A DNA stretch of 64,000 nucleotides from Arthrinium phaeospermum (taxonomy: Eukaryota > Ascomycota > Sordariomycetes > Amphisphaeriales > Apiosporaceae): assembly GCA_006503535.1 (NCBI GenBank), contig QYRS01000015.1:496001-560000 (forward strand), given 5' to 3'. The notes under the pieces were generated by a model. The model was not told the DNA's origin, ran no database searches, and worked only from the letters and a program-made list of their open reading frames with translations. How positions within the stretch are numbered: the first letter of the stretch is position 1; each line of letters opens with the position of its first letter. A program made the translations under genes and the position numbers. Of this stretch, positions 22,260 through 33,336 are shown one piece after another.

Positions 22260-25200
22260 TGGGGGTGGGCGGCAGGGGGGCTTTTCGCTGGTTCCTTTCT
22301 CTAGTCAGAGAAGTAGGTAAGATCTGACTCGGCTGCGAAATTGTGGGTATCGCTGCGTCATCGATTGAACGGGGGACGCTGAAAGACAAAGAGGGCGAGA
22401 ATGAAGGAACCAATGGGAGAACGGTGGTCTGTACAATCACGCAGCAAGGTCGTCGTGCACTTGGTTGATGGACGCCTCCTCCATCGTGTGGGAGTGTGGC
22501 TGGCTGTATGAAGTGTTGTCGTGGTGTGCGAAACCCCCCAAGCAACTTACTGGTTGGCCAATAGCCCGCTGCCCCATGGCGCCTGTGCCATCCCTGCCTG
22601 GCGGTTGGAACTGGGGCTTACATATCTGCCAAGCCCGTGATGCTCTTTCTTTTACTTCTGGCCACTACATCCAAAGAGTCATCTCCGGAGTCGAGTTGCA
22701 ATGAGACGACATGTAGTTTTACATAGATCAACGGAGAACTCGAACAGTTAGTACATTATCACCGGCGCCCTCGAGATGTGACACACACCTCGATTCGGAT
22801 TCAAACAAGCAACACCTGCATACGGATTGCGCGAGATGAGCAAGGGCGGAGGCAACACGTGCAGTAAGTAGGAGATCTGCGAGCATCGTGTATGCCTCTC
22901 GTACGGTCATGCAGGGCCGCAAAGCACTTTTGTTCTACAGCGGTCGAAATCCGGGGGAGGTCCCTGCGGTCAGCAACGCCGGCGCCCCCGGGGCGCCACC
23001 ATGGCTTGGAGATGGCATCTGGCCCGCGCGGTTGGAGAAAGCCCATTGATACTGTGGCCGTATCCTGACCGGTTTCAGCTTCCGGCGGACTCGTAGCATA
23101 CACACATGCCTTACGAGGGTTGGCAACATATCTCCCCTTTCAGCTCCAAGCAGATCTGAGGGCAACATCCGTGTCGCAAGGTTTGCATTATTGATGGACC
23201 AACTTTCTATATGATCCAAGCTAGCAACATACTAATGCCGGGGGGGTCATGTTTTGCAGACGGCGAGGCAGGCTACTACATATGCAGCCAGTGATCTATG
23301 ACTACCTAGGCAAGTATGTATTGTGGCACTGTGGCTGTTTGAAATCAGAGTTCCCATCACAGGCTTCAGAGATCACGGGGGACGTTTCCACCTCTTCTTA
23401 CAGCTACGGTCTTTTTTTGCAGCAGGAGGGGTAGGACATTGTGAGAGGGGATATGAAACCCTCTAGCGGGCTCGAGTTACTAAGATCTGAAGGCCGTGCG
23501 ACCCGACGCTCGTTGCATCCGATCCGGTTTCAGCTCATGCAGTGACCGTTTACTCGCATCTGACATTGCACTCGGCGACTTGAGCACCACTCTAGGTGGG
23601 GGAACATGTTTGGTTTTATTAAGGCATGCTTTTGTTGACGTATACTGAGCCTTTCAGCCCCTTGAATTGGAGTATAGTAATTAGCTATACACATCATTTC
23701 CAAGTGGTATAACATCACAATTTTTAAAATCAATGTTAGCAATCCCGCCATTTAACAGTTTCAGTGTTTTGGGTGACTGTGATACACCCAGGCCGATCCG
23801 TATAACCCTGAAGTACACTGTGCTTTGGTTTTTCTCAGATGGCCCATTTCTGATTTTACGTGGAATGGGACTCGACCAAGTGGCTTTCAAGGTTGGAAAA
23901 CTGGCGCCTACCGTTCCTACCGTCACCAAGTCTACGTGCCCTTATCTTTGGCAACTTGGGATAATGTTCCAATAGGGGCTTTGTGACGATATCCTTATCT
24001 CGCGAGATCCTACCCTGCGAGGAGGCATGCTGCTGATTCATAATCCGTCTTACCCTCGGCTTGTCGTATTAGGGATAATGGTCATATCTGAGGCCTCTAC
24101 ACCGGTATACCAAAGTAACCCTAGATGTGCAGGTGAAATGCCTACATCTAGCCTCATATACGTATATGATCACAGCTAAGTACCACCTCTAACGGTTTGT
24201 GTAGGTTTCCATATATATCGCCCACAGTACACATTTCTAGACCAGAAATCGATAGCCTATCATCACTAATCCGCCGTGCATTCTGTGAGATAACGACGGC
24301 ATCTTCTCACAAGGTCGACGATATCAACCTCGCCTGAGCCGTAAAGGTTGTCATCCCGCGCTCGGGGCTGCTTGAATGGTGAGCCGACTGGTATTTTGGT
24401 CAGATTCCAGACGGTGCCGCGTAAGGTATTGCATCATTCAACGGTCGCTGAGGGATGACTGCAGCTCTGATAAGCAGCCATGCTCAGTCAGACCAATCGT
24501 AGCTCTGGCACACGGCTTACGATAAGTGCAAGAAGGTCGTTCGAGCAAGACGGGTGGATTTTCTTGGCTGGGGAGAAGCCAGCTGAGCAGAGCGAGCCAG
24601 CATCTACTTATATGTTCAGCGGGCGTTGCTGCCTGGCTGGCGTGCCACGACGCTTGTTACCCGGGTACTCCGAGAGACTATCACCGGACGTGAAAATCTC
24701 CGAGGAGTGGACGGCCGGGCGTCGCTTCCCTCCTGCAACGAGGCACCCGGAGTAACCCAGAATCCTTTCACCAAATCTAGGCTTACACTTTGCGTTCGGT
24801 TGGTCTTGGCATGCAGTTGGGAATTTACGTGCGAGCGTGTTGGAAGTTGAGCCATGCTCCGGCTCCGGATCGACCCGTTGGTTGATGGTCAGCACGAGTC
24901 CTAGTTGCTGACATGGCTGCTTCGCACGCACACACACCCCCACCATCCTGATAGCTCAATGTTTCTTTCCTTGGTTCCGCGATGGGCAGCTTTTACGAGC
25001 AGTGTCGCAATACGGAAGGGTGGTCATCCCCCAAATTCCGCCGGTCTGTATTATCCTCCTCACAGCCCCCTTTCAGCAACGGTCCGACCACTCCCCCCAC
25101 CCTGTCGTTCCCCGAGCCAACAGACGTTTGTCGGGCATTTTTACGGTGTAGCCACTGCATAACCCCACGCAGATCATTGCAATACGCAAGTGTGCTACGG

Positions 25201-25982
25201 CCGCACGTATGTACTCGTCGGATTATGGCTATACGGCGCGGGGGGCTCTAATTAATGCAAGCCTTGGCAAGCCACACTTTACATCCCCAGGGTCCAGACG
25301 ACGCACAGGCTAATCAAACCACCGTCGTTCTTGCTGAACCAACGGTATAAAACAGCGGAGAGCACGCCGATGACCGTCGCCCCCTTCTGTGAAACTGTAC
25401 TCACGTAGGCCCTGTGTACTTAACATATGGCATGGCTCTGGGCATTGCTTACTCTACATGCGGCTCCTGGTCACTAGTCCCAACCGACCGAGAATGGGTG
25501 TAGGCTCTTGGGTTGCATCGGAAAGCTTCCCCTACCTTATCTAGAGTCAGCAGGGGCCAATAAGACAACCCTGGCAGCCTTGGGCGTCCGCATCAGCATC
25601 TCACGCCCGCTCACATCATCATTGCCCGTTGTAAGAGTGGTATTAAGGGACGGCGCCTGGCAGCGTTCTGGAACCTACCTACCCACTCATTCTGCTCTTC
25701 TCATTCCCGGGGTCTGAGCTGCTAGCCCGTTTATCAACCTCTGCCCCTTCCCGTCCGCAATGGCCAAGACTGCCTAGGTTCTGACCCGCGTAAGGCTAGC
25801 TAAAGACCACGAGGCAACTCCATCTTTTACCGGGTTCTCCCAGATCATCCCGGCGGATCATACCATCGAACCCTGTCCCCAAGCATTTCTTTTTTCTTCT
25901 TCTTCTCCACATTGAACAAGACGGTCGCTGATCGTGCGTTGGATCATCGATACACGGCTATACACAACACTCCGTGTCGAGC
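22260..25982. other. Long intergenic region, 3.7 kb
   Basis: No gene is supportable on either strand. All open frames are below about 110 codons, overlap one another and carry no motif. Composition is mixed rather than RIP-like. The right end must hold the Myb-gene promoter. A non-coding RNA or a decayed gene cannot be excluded. Confidence 0.5.
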
Positions 25983-27435
25983 ATGTCATCCAAAAGGGAA
26001 CGACGCTGGTGGACAGAGGAGGAAGACCGGATCCTGAAAGCTGGTGTCGAGTCACAATGTATTTCCCCTCTCCCCCCCTATTGTCCAAGCCCCAGTTTCT
26101 GAATTGAAGAAGCGAAGCAAATTGGCGAAGTCAACAGCTTGATGAGCTGGAACGAAATCGCCGCCATGCTGCCCCGGCGTACCAACAAGGACTGCCGCAA
26201 AAGATGGTACAAAGTGCGGTCCGATTTCATCAAAGGGACCTGGAGTCGCGAGGAGGATCGAAAGTTACAGCAAGCCGTCCAAAAACATGGGTTAAAGTGA
26301 GTTTCATGATTTGTCTAGAAGCAAACAGGTATCCCCCACCTCCAATACTCCAAGGCACCACTGACCCTCCTCCCAGATGGGCCCTTGTATCAAGAGACGT
26401 GGAAAGCCGCAACGCCGATCGTAAGCAGACAAAATCTCCTCAAAACGCTCATCATGACCATTACTGATTCCTGAGCGTCCCATAGAGTGTGCAAAAAGGT
26501 GGCAGCACGGGTTGAGGCCCGACTTGAAACACACCCCCTGGCAACCAGAGGAAGATGCAAAGTTGCTCCAGGCGATGGAAAAGCATGGCAACAAATGGAA
26601 GAAGATAGCCACGCTGGATCTCCCCAACCGATCAAGCCACGACATCAGGAACCGGTAAGCTCCCCAGTGACTGTCCTGATATTGAGGGTACAAACTAATA
26701 CACAACAATAGGAGCGTCGTACTGAGCCGCCGGGAAAAGCGTCTCTCCAAAAAGGGCCTTGGTGCAGGGCTCCAACATCCGGAACAATCAGCTTCGCAGC
26801 CAGGGCTTCAATATAGGCCCATGGATGGCCAACAGCAGTTCCATGGTAGCGAAGATTTCAACGACGAGGAGGACTCTGCACCCGAGTCCGAAGACGACTA
26901 CGATGACAGCGGAGTCTCCGTCGTGAGTTCTCGTTCGCAGCTAAAAAGCCCATCCTCGGATATACACATGGATTCCGGCTTCGCCAGCGGTGCCGCGAGC
27001 CCACGGTCCACGCAAACACTCACCGTCCAAGAGGCCAGTGGTATGGTGGCGGCCGGCGACCACGACTGGGCACGCTTCACCATGCTCCAGGAGCAGCTGC
27101 TCAAGGCGGAGCAACTCCAACAGCTCCATCAGATGCAACAAGTGCAAGCAACGCCACCGCCTACCCCCGTTACGCCTACCTGGTATGAGATACCAGGGGC
27201 GTCGGATGTGGGCGTGGCAAGCCCCACCAAGCACGACTACGCGTCCTATCTGCCCATGGGCGTGATGCCTTTTCAGTCTTTAGCGCACGACAGCAGCATG
27301 GCCGACGAGAACTACCTCGGTATTTTCGACAACTACGTTCATCCAAACGACATTGGATCTATAGACTTTCGATCGCCGGTTAACCACGACTGGCGGTATG
27401 AAATGGGCTACACAGCAGACCCCTTTGTGGGCTAG
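25983..27435 (+). CDS. Three-repeat Myb-type DNA-binding protein
   Basis: Five exons: 25983-26058, 26113-26296, 26377-26420, 26486-26654 and 26712-27435, giving 398 aa. Three tandem SANT/Myb repeats occupy about residues 8-160: R1 starts RRWWTEEEDRILKAGV, R2 GTWSREEDRKLQQAVQKHG and R3 TPWQPEEDAKLLQAMEKHG. Each ends with a recognition-helix pattern (RRTNKDCRKRW, SRNADQCAKRWQ, NRSSHDIRNR). Splicing is required to build R2 and R3, and all junctions keep phase. The C-terminal half is acidic and Ser/Gln-rich (EDSAPESEDDYDDSG, LQQLHQMQQVQ), typical of an activation region. It is a nuclear transcription regulator; its targets are unknown. Fungal proteins with this architecture are common but mostly uncharacterised. 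Confidence 0.85.
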
Positions 27436-28289
27436 ACGACATGCAGTAGAGAAATTCGCCGAATCTCTTCGGCTCTCTCCTTGGAAGACTATACTAGACC
27501 TTGTATAGAGGTAGACTTTTAGAAAAAGGCCCCATGTGCCCTCGGGAGACACCAGGTCCCTGGATCATTTTGTACTTATCCAACTGACGCTCACGTCTCT
27601 CTCGTTTATAGTTGCGTTGCGTCTTTATTTGGGGGTCATATTGAAGGAAGATAGAGGATGGTCTCATTGAAGGAGGACGCCAATAGTTGTGCCCGAAGAA
27701 GGCAGTCGAACTGCGTCACTTTGGATTGGGCAAGGACTGCATCTGAGATCTGTCCCAATTTAGGCAGGTTGTCGCTTCCTGGCGAACCACCGAATCCAGT
27801 TAGCAGAAATCAATAAAACGAGATGAGACCTCCATCGACTATTCAGCCGCCACCGCAAGTGGCTCGGCAATTCGAAGATCTGCACGGAGGGCCAGGCCCG
27901 GATCTGAGCGGGGCGTCCCGGCACCGGCTCGTGTTGCATCGTGAGGGGGAAGGAAATAATATGCACGTCGCAATCACACATCACCGCTGCAGCGAACTAG
28001 TTGGTGCAACGTCCCATTGAACCTGATAGGTTGTGGGAAAAGAAGGAAAATAAAAAGAGAAGAAGGAAACAAAGCCGTCCAATCTGCATGATGACTGATC
28101 AAGACAGCCCACCTCGAGTCAGGCCAGGCAAGCTTGCTGTTGCTCGTATTGAAATTATTTGGCGGGGTACATGAAGTAGCCGGTTCGCTGCAGATTGCCC
28201 GCGGTGATTGAGCCATCTCTTGTGCACTGTTTGCTGCCCCAGTTTCTGAATCCATCGCCACTTTTGAGCCATCCAAACAGGCCATCAAA
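27436..28289. other. Intergenic
   Basis: No gene is supportable. It contains the 3' flank of the Myb gene and the promoter of the glucosaminidase. Confidence 0.5.
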
Positions 28290-30974
28290 ATGTGGCTCCC
28301 CATTTTGTTGTCCTATCTTCTGTTTGGCTCTGTCGCCGAGGCAATCCAGCGCTCTCCGTATTCAACAACAGTACCCGCGCCCAAGCCAACTTCTTTTGTT
28401 GTGCCGACATGGGACATCCAAGCTTCGCCGCAAGATGGGGAAGCCCTTGCCCAGCTGTCTCTCCCTGGCGCCAACGTCACGGATTGGCATCACATTAGCA
28501 CCTCTCGCTGTACCCTCATGGGCTGCCTGCTGCATGCAGGCGTATACGACGACTCCAAACTCTTCTTCTCGGACAACCTCAAGTCCTTCAACAGCAGCCA
28601 GTTTGCCGTCCCTTGGCTGTACCGGAACGAATTCAAGCTCAATCCTAGGCCGGGCCAGCACTACTTCCTCAAGACCAACGGCATCACCTCGAAGGCGGAC
28701 ATTCTGCTCAATGGACACACCGTCGTGACCAAAGAATTCCAGGTCGGGTCGTACGCGGGCCATGAGTACGAGATCACGGAGCTGCTGAATGCGGGCCCCA
28801 ACGGACTTCTGATCCAGGTGTACCCGACGGATTACAACTACGATTTCGCCCTGGGTTTTGTGGATTGGAACCCGTACCCGCCTGATAACGGCACCGGCGT
28901 TTGGAGGAACGTGGTCGTTAGGAAGACTGGCCCCGTGGCCCTGGACCCTCTCAGAGTCGTCACAAACTTCGAGTTGCCCGCTGGGAACGGAGCTGCAAAC
29001 ATCACGCTGAAGGCTACTGCTCGAAACCTGGAAAATCGCAACTTGACCTTTGCCGCACAAAGCACAATCCGCGCTACATCCGGAGGCGCACCTATCGTCA
29101 AGACGCAGCCTGTGTCCTTGGGACCATACGAGTCGGTGGACTTATCCCTGGTCACGAGCCTGACCCACCCGTCCATCTGGTGGCCAAAGGCCTGGGGAAG
29201 TCAACCTCTCTACAGCGGGAAGGTCTCGGTGTTTATGGACAATACTACCATTTCTGACACGGTGGAGCAGAACTTCGGGATACGCAAAGTGACTTCCTCG
29301 GTCAATTCGTACAACGACACCGTTTTCAGTATCAATGGCCACCCGTTTCAAGTTATTGGTGGTGGCTATAGCTCGGACGTGTTCCTCAGATGGGACACAT
29401 CCAAGTTTGAGGCACAGGCGCAATACATGCTGGACCTGGGCCACAACACTGTGCGGCTAGAGGGCAAGATGGAACACCCCGAACTCTATGAGGTGGCGGA
29501 TCGGTTGGGCTTGATGGTGCTTCCGGGGTGGGAGTGCTGCGATAAATGGGAAGCGTGGCAGTACAACAATGATCTGGCAGTCAAGTCGGACTGGGCAGCG
29601 CACGATTATGGGATCGCCAATGCAAGCATGCGCCATGAAGCTGCCATGCTGCAGACACACCCTAGCCTGCTGGGCTTCTTGGTGGGGAGTGATTATTGGC
29701 CAGACGACAATGCCACTTCCATCTACATGGATGCGTTCAAGAACACCAACTGGCAAAATCCGGTCGTTGCATCCGCGTCCAAGAGGAGCTACCCGGCCGC
29801 GTTGGGACCCGGCGGTATGAAGATGGATGGGCCATACGATTGGGTACCGCCCAACTACTGGTATGATGCTGAGCCTTCCGAAGATCGACTAGGTGCCGCA
29901 TTTGGATTCGGGTCTGAGCTAGGTGCGGGTGTGGGAACCCCAGAACTTGGCAGCCTGAAGAAATTCTTGACCAAGGAAGACTTGGACGACCTCTGGAAGA
30001 AGCCTGAAAAGGGGCTGTACCACATGTCAACCAACGTGTCGTCGTTCTATGACCGGAAGATCTATAACGATGCGCTGTGGAAGCGCATGGGTGCACCCAC
30101 TTCACTGGACGACTACATCCTGAAAGCCCAGATCATTGACTACGAGGCCACCAGGGCGCAGTTCGAAAGCGTCTCTGCGTTCTGGAACAAGAAGCGGCCG
30201 GCTACCGGCTTGATCTACTGGATGCTCAACAACGCCTGGCCGAGCCTGCATTGGAACCTGTTCGATTACTATATGCGTCCTGCAGGATCATATTTCGGTG
30301 CCAAGGTGGGTGCCAGACTGGAGCATGTGGCTTTCAACTATGTGACCAGGGAGCTATATCTGATTAATCATTCCATCGACCGTCGCGGGCCACGGACCGT
30401 TCAAGTCGACATTGTCGGTCTGCATAGCGAGAAGCTCGCAAGTACCAAGGTCCGGGCTCAAACCGAGCCGAACAAGAGCAAGCCCGTTCACAAACTCTTG
30501 CCTCTCAGGAAAGCAACCGACGTCGACTTCCTGCGCGTGATGCTCACGGACGAGGGGGGAAAGACGCTAAGCCGCGGCGTATACTGGATTTCCAAGACCA
30601 TCGACCAGCTTGACTGGGATAACTCGGACTGGTTCTACACGCCCGTTTCGCGCTATGCAAACTACAGTGCCCTAGACCAGCTGCAGCCTGCCCAGGTCAC
30701 TACCACGGTGACCCCTGCCAAAGGCGGCTTGAATGGCTCGGACGTACGCGATGTTTTGCTGGAGAACCGTTCCTCGGTGCCGGCGTTCTTCGTATCGTTG
30801 AATTTGGTGGACAGGGACGGTGGTGATGTGCTGCCTGTCTTCTGGTCCGACAACTATGTGACGCTCTTGCCTCACGAGAAGCTGAGCTTGAGTGTTATGT
30901 CCCGGACTAAAGGCGCCGCGGCCGTTCAGGTGCGGGGGAAGAACGTGTCGCCCGAGACGGTTGCACTGAAGTAA
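28290..30974 (+). CDS. Secreted GH2 exo-beta-D-glucosaminidase (exochitosanase)
   Basis: Single exon, 894 aa. Signal peptide MWLPILLSYLLFGSVAEA. Domain order is that of GH2 exo-glucosaminidases: an N-terminal sugar-binding domain (YRNEFKL, DILLNGHTV), an immunoglobulin-like domain, a TIM barrel (VRLEGKMEHPELYEVADRLG, LPGWECCDKW) and C-terminal beta domains. By position the acid/base is Asp468 in GSDYWPDDNAT and the nucleophile Glu543 in GFGSELGAG. In characterised exochitosanases these are an Asp and a Glu about 70 residues apart. YWMLNNAWPSLHWNLFDYY is a strong subfamily signature. It releases glucosamine from non-reducing ends of chitosan and so would act downstream of the deacetylase encoded at 14-16.6 kb. 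Many N-glycosylation sequons fit secretion. Confidence 0.93.
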   Translation: MWLPILLSYLLFGSVAEAIQRSPYSTTVPAPKPTSFVVPTWDIQASPQDGEALAQLSLPGANVTDWHHISTSRCTLMGCLLHAGVYDDSKLFFSDNLKSFNSSQFAVPWLYRNEFKLNPRPGQHYFLKTNGITSKADILLNGHTVVTKEFQVGSYAGHEYEITELLNAGPNGLLIQVYPTDYNYDFALGFVDWNPYPPDNGTGVWRNVVVRKTGPVALDPLRVVTNFELPAGNGAANITLKATARNLENRNLTFAAQSTIRATSGGAPIVKTQPVSLGPYESVDLSLVTSLTHPSIWWPKAWGSQPLYSGKVSVFMDNTTISDTVEQNFGIRKVTSSVNSYNDTVFSINGHPFQVIGGGYSSDVFLRWDTSKFEAQAQYMLDLGHNTVRLEGKMEHPELYEVADRLGLMVLPGWECCDKWEAWQYNNDLAVKSDWAAHDYGIANASMRHEAAMLQTHPSLLGFLVGSDYWPDDNATSIYMDAFKNTNWQNPVVASASKRSYPAALGPGGMKMDGPYDWVPPNYWYDAEPSEDRLGAAFGFGSELGAGVGTPELGSLKKFLTKEDLDDLWKKPEKGLYHMSTNVSSFYDRKIYNDALWKRMGAPTSLDDYILKAQIIDYEATRAQFESVSAFWNKKRPATGLIYWMLNNAWPSLHWNLFDYYMRPAGSYFGAKVGARLEHVAFNYVTRELYLINHSIDRRGPRTVQVDIVGLHSEKLASTKVRAQTEPNKSKPVHKLLPLRKATDVDFLRVMLTDEGGKTLSRGVYWISKTIDQLDWDNSDWFYTPVSRYANYSALDQLQPAQVTTTVTPAKGGLNGSDVRDVLLENRSSVPAFFVSLNLVDRDGGDVLPVFWSDNYVTLLPHEKLSLSVMSRTKGAAAVQVRGKNVSPETVALK

Positions 30975-31065
30975 TAAGGAACACAGGATCTCTTTCACGA
31001 CGTAATGCTACAGAGGTTGGGTCTCTATATAGGATTCTGGTGTTTCTCTGGTCTGACAGGTACTT

Positions 31066-32845
31066 CTAATACACGTACACGAAGTTAGGATTCTCCTTGT
31101 CCGTCAAGTCCGTGAACCCCGTCGCGCTCAGATCGTTGGCCACATCGTTCCCCGCGGCCCGGAGCTCCTCGCGCTGCTTCTCCTTGTGCTTGTTCTCCCA
31201 CTGGAAGGCGTAGCGGAGGAGGAAGAAGAGGAAGAACTCGATGCAGTTGGCGACGAGCAGCGAGCCGATGCCGAGGTGGTACGAGGGCGCCTGCTCCGTC
31301 TTGTAGAAGAAGGGGCTGGCGATGTTGCCGATGCAGGCGCCGAACCAGATCATGCCCGAGACGATCATCTTCTTGGACTGGCCGCCCGTGTTGGAGGTGA
31401 TGAGCGAGAGGGATATCACGAAGGAGGCCTGGTAGGAGCCGGTCAAGTAGCTACGTTGGAGGTTGGTGGTCAGCACATCTCGCCTCTCGTAGCATAAGTG
31501 GCTAGGGACGAATGGGTTAGGATTTCACTCACAAACAAATTAGACGGCCGACGTATGCGTCGTCGGGGGCCAAGAGGAATCCGAGCGCGCCGGCGATGGT
31601 GGGCAGCATGAAGAGGGCGCAGACGAGGGTGCGGCTGTTGGGGGGCATGTAGGCGTTGGCGAGGGCGCCGAGGCCGATCCAGACGACGACGAGGGCGCCC
31701 TGGGGGATGCCGAGCAGGGCGGTCTCGAGGGTGCCGAAGCCGAGCCCCTGGATGACGAGGGTGGAGAAGTTGGAGATGCCGCCGTTGGGCACGTTGGACA
31801 CGAAGCCCAGCAGCGTGAAGAGCCAGGTCTTGTAGTCGCCGTACGCCTCGCGGATCTGGCCCCAGTGCACCCGCCGCTGCTCGATGCCCGTCTGGTTCCG
31901 CCGCATCCGCGCGATCATGAGGAGCCGCTCGTCGTGGGTGAAGCCCCGGATCGTCCGCGGGGAGTTGGGCAGGAGCAGGGCCAGGACGAGGGCCCAGGAG
32001 GCGCAGAAGGCGCCTACCACGATGAACTCGTACCGCCACGACGCCAGGGCGCCTTGGATGTGGCCGATGCCGTAGCCTAAGAGAGGGGCTGTCAGTTCTG
32101 ATCCTTGCTGTGGTCCTGAATGAATGTCGAATCCTCTTACCGATTAGACCACCCCCGGCAACGCCGATGCCGTTCCAGATGTACCAGGCCGCAATACGCG
32201 ACGGCTGCTCGGCACGGGTGTAGTACATCGAGGTGATCAACATGAAGGCCGGGTCGGCGATGGCCTCGAACGCGCCAGACAGGATGCGCAGGGCGAGGAG
32301 GGCGGCAAAGTCGTTGGCGGCGGCCTGGGCCATCAGCAGGACCCCCCACATCAGGATGTTGAAGGCGAGGTAGTAGGCCGGCGGACACCGCTGCATGATG
32401 AGGTTGGAGGGGATGGCCCAGACCAGCCAGCCGAAGTAGAAGCAGCTCGAAAGCCACGAGTACTCCTCGCCCTGGAGGTGAAGACCCTCTTTCAGCCCGA
32501 AGATGGCGGCATATGACCTAGGAATAGGGTTTAGTGCGTGATATGTTTGGTACAGAAGCAGATGCAAGGGGAAACGCACAGTGTCGTCTTGTCGACATAA
32601 TAGAAGAAATAGCAGATCCCAAGCAGGGGCAGGATGCGCATGTCCAGCTTGCGGACGAGTCTCTTCTCCTCGACCTGGTCGACCGACTCGTCGTTGGGAT
32701 AACGAGCCAGGGCCTCGAGGTACATCTCGGGGTGCTGCTGTTGGATGTCGACATGGTGCACGGCTTGCTGTTTGTCGACGCCGCCTTGTTCGACATGGTC
32801 GAAGTCGCTGGCGCGAGACTTTGCGTCGATGTCGCTTGAAGTCAT
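31066..32845 (-). CDS. MFS transporter of the DAL5-like anion:cation symporter family
   Basis: Four exons: 32845-32580, 32517-32141, 32076-31533 and 31450-31066, giving 523 aa. A hydrophilic N-terminus (about 70 residues) with the family phrase VEEKRLVRKLDMRILPLLGI leads into twelve predicted membrane helices. Motifs include YFFYYVDKTTL, GEEYSWLSSCFYFGWLVWAI, LRILSGAFEAIADPAFMLIT and, after the last intron, FYLTGSYQASFVISL with SNTGGQSKKM. These are hallmarks of the allantoate/nicotinate/pantothenate permease family (TC 2.A.1.14). The typical TM1 Asp position is filled by VDKTTL. The substrate is unknown; an organic anion is likely. All three junctions keep phase and rebuild conserved sequence. 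The start is 240 bp from the retrotransposon's left target site. Confidence 0.9.
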
Positions 32846-33078
32846 CGCTATGTTGTCAGGGGTAGCAAAGATCTCGACGCCCGTGTCGTCGTGGTTGTGG
32901 TTGTTGATCGACCGAAGTCTGCGATGATATCTTTTCTTCCTCCCCAATCGTTTGACTCCTCACTCTTTTATCCGGTGTGCCAGCCATTTCGGGGCCGGCA
33001 GATGCCCCGACGGGTCGATGACTCTTGCATGATAAGTTGGGGGAGATTTGGGGTCGATCTGCGGGGGATACGTCTGGG

Positions 33079-33083
33079 GTTGG
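33079..33083. repeat. Left target-site duplication GTTGG
   Basis: Five bases immediately before the 5' LTR, repeated immediately after the 3' LTR at 39797-39801. Confidence 0.8.
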
Positions 33084-33336
33084 TATGACAAAGGCAGTAA
33101 GGGCTTGGATCTAATTCAGCTAATATTTAACTATAGCACTTCTAAAGGCTCTAATTCTATATCTCTTCGTAATATATAAAAATAAGGCTATATATATATG
33201 GTAGTTTTAATCGATATATTTATTTTATACCTAGATATTAATTTTATACGTTATAGTCGTTTAAAAACGTAATTTTTTATTAAGCTAATATATATTAATT
33301 AATTTTATAAAGTAACTATTAAATTTACATATAATA
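33084..33336. repeat. 5' LTR of the retrotransposon
   Basis: Its outer 100 bases keep more G and C (TATGACAAAGGCAGTAAGGG) while the inner part is heavily converted. It pairs with 39542-39796. A 2-bp length difference lies near the middle-right part. Confidence 0.85.

Noticed and set aside
21619..22545. 308-codon minus-strand frame overlapping the membrane protein
   Set aside because: Arg/Pro/Gly-rich out-of-frame reading of the real 193-aa membrane-protein gene, with no domain.
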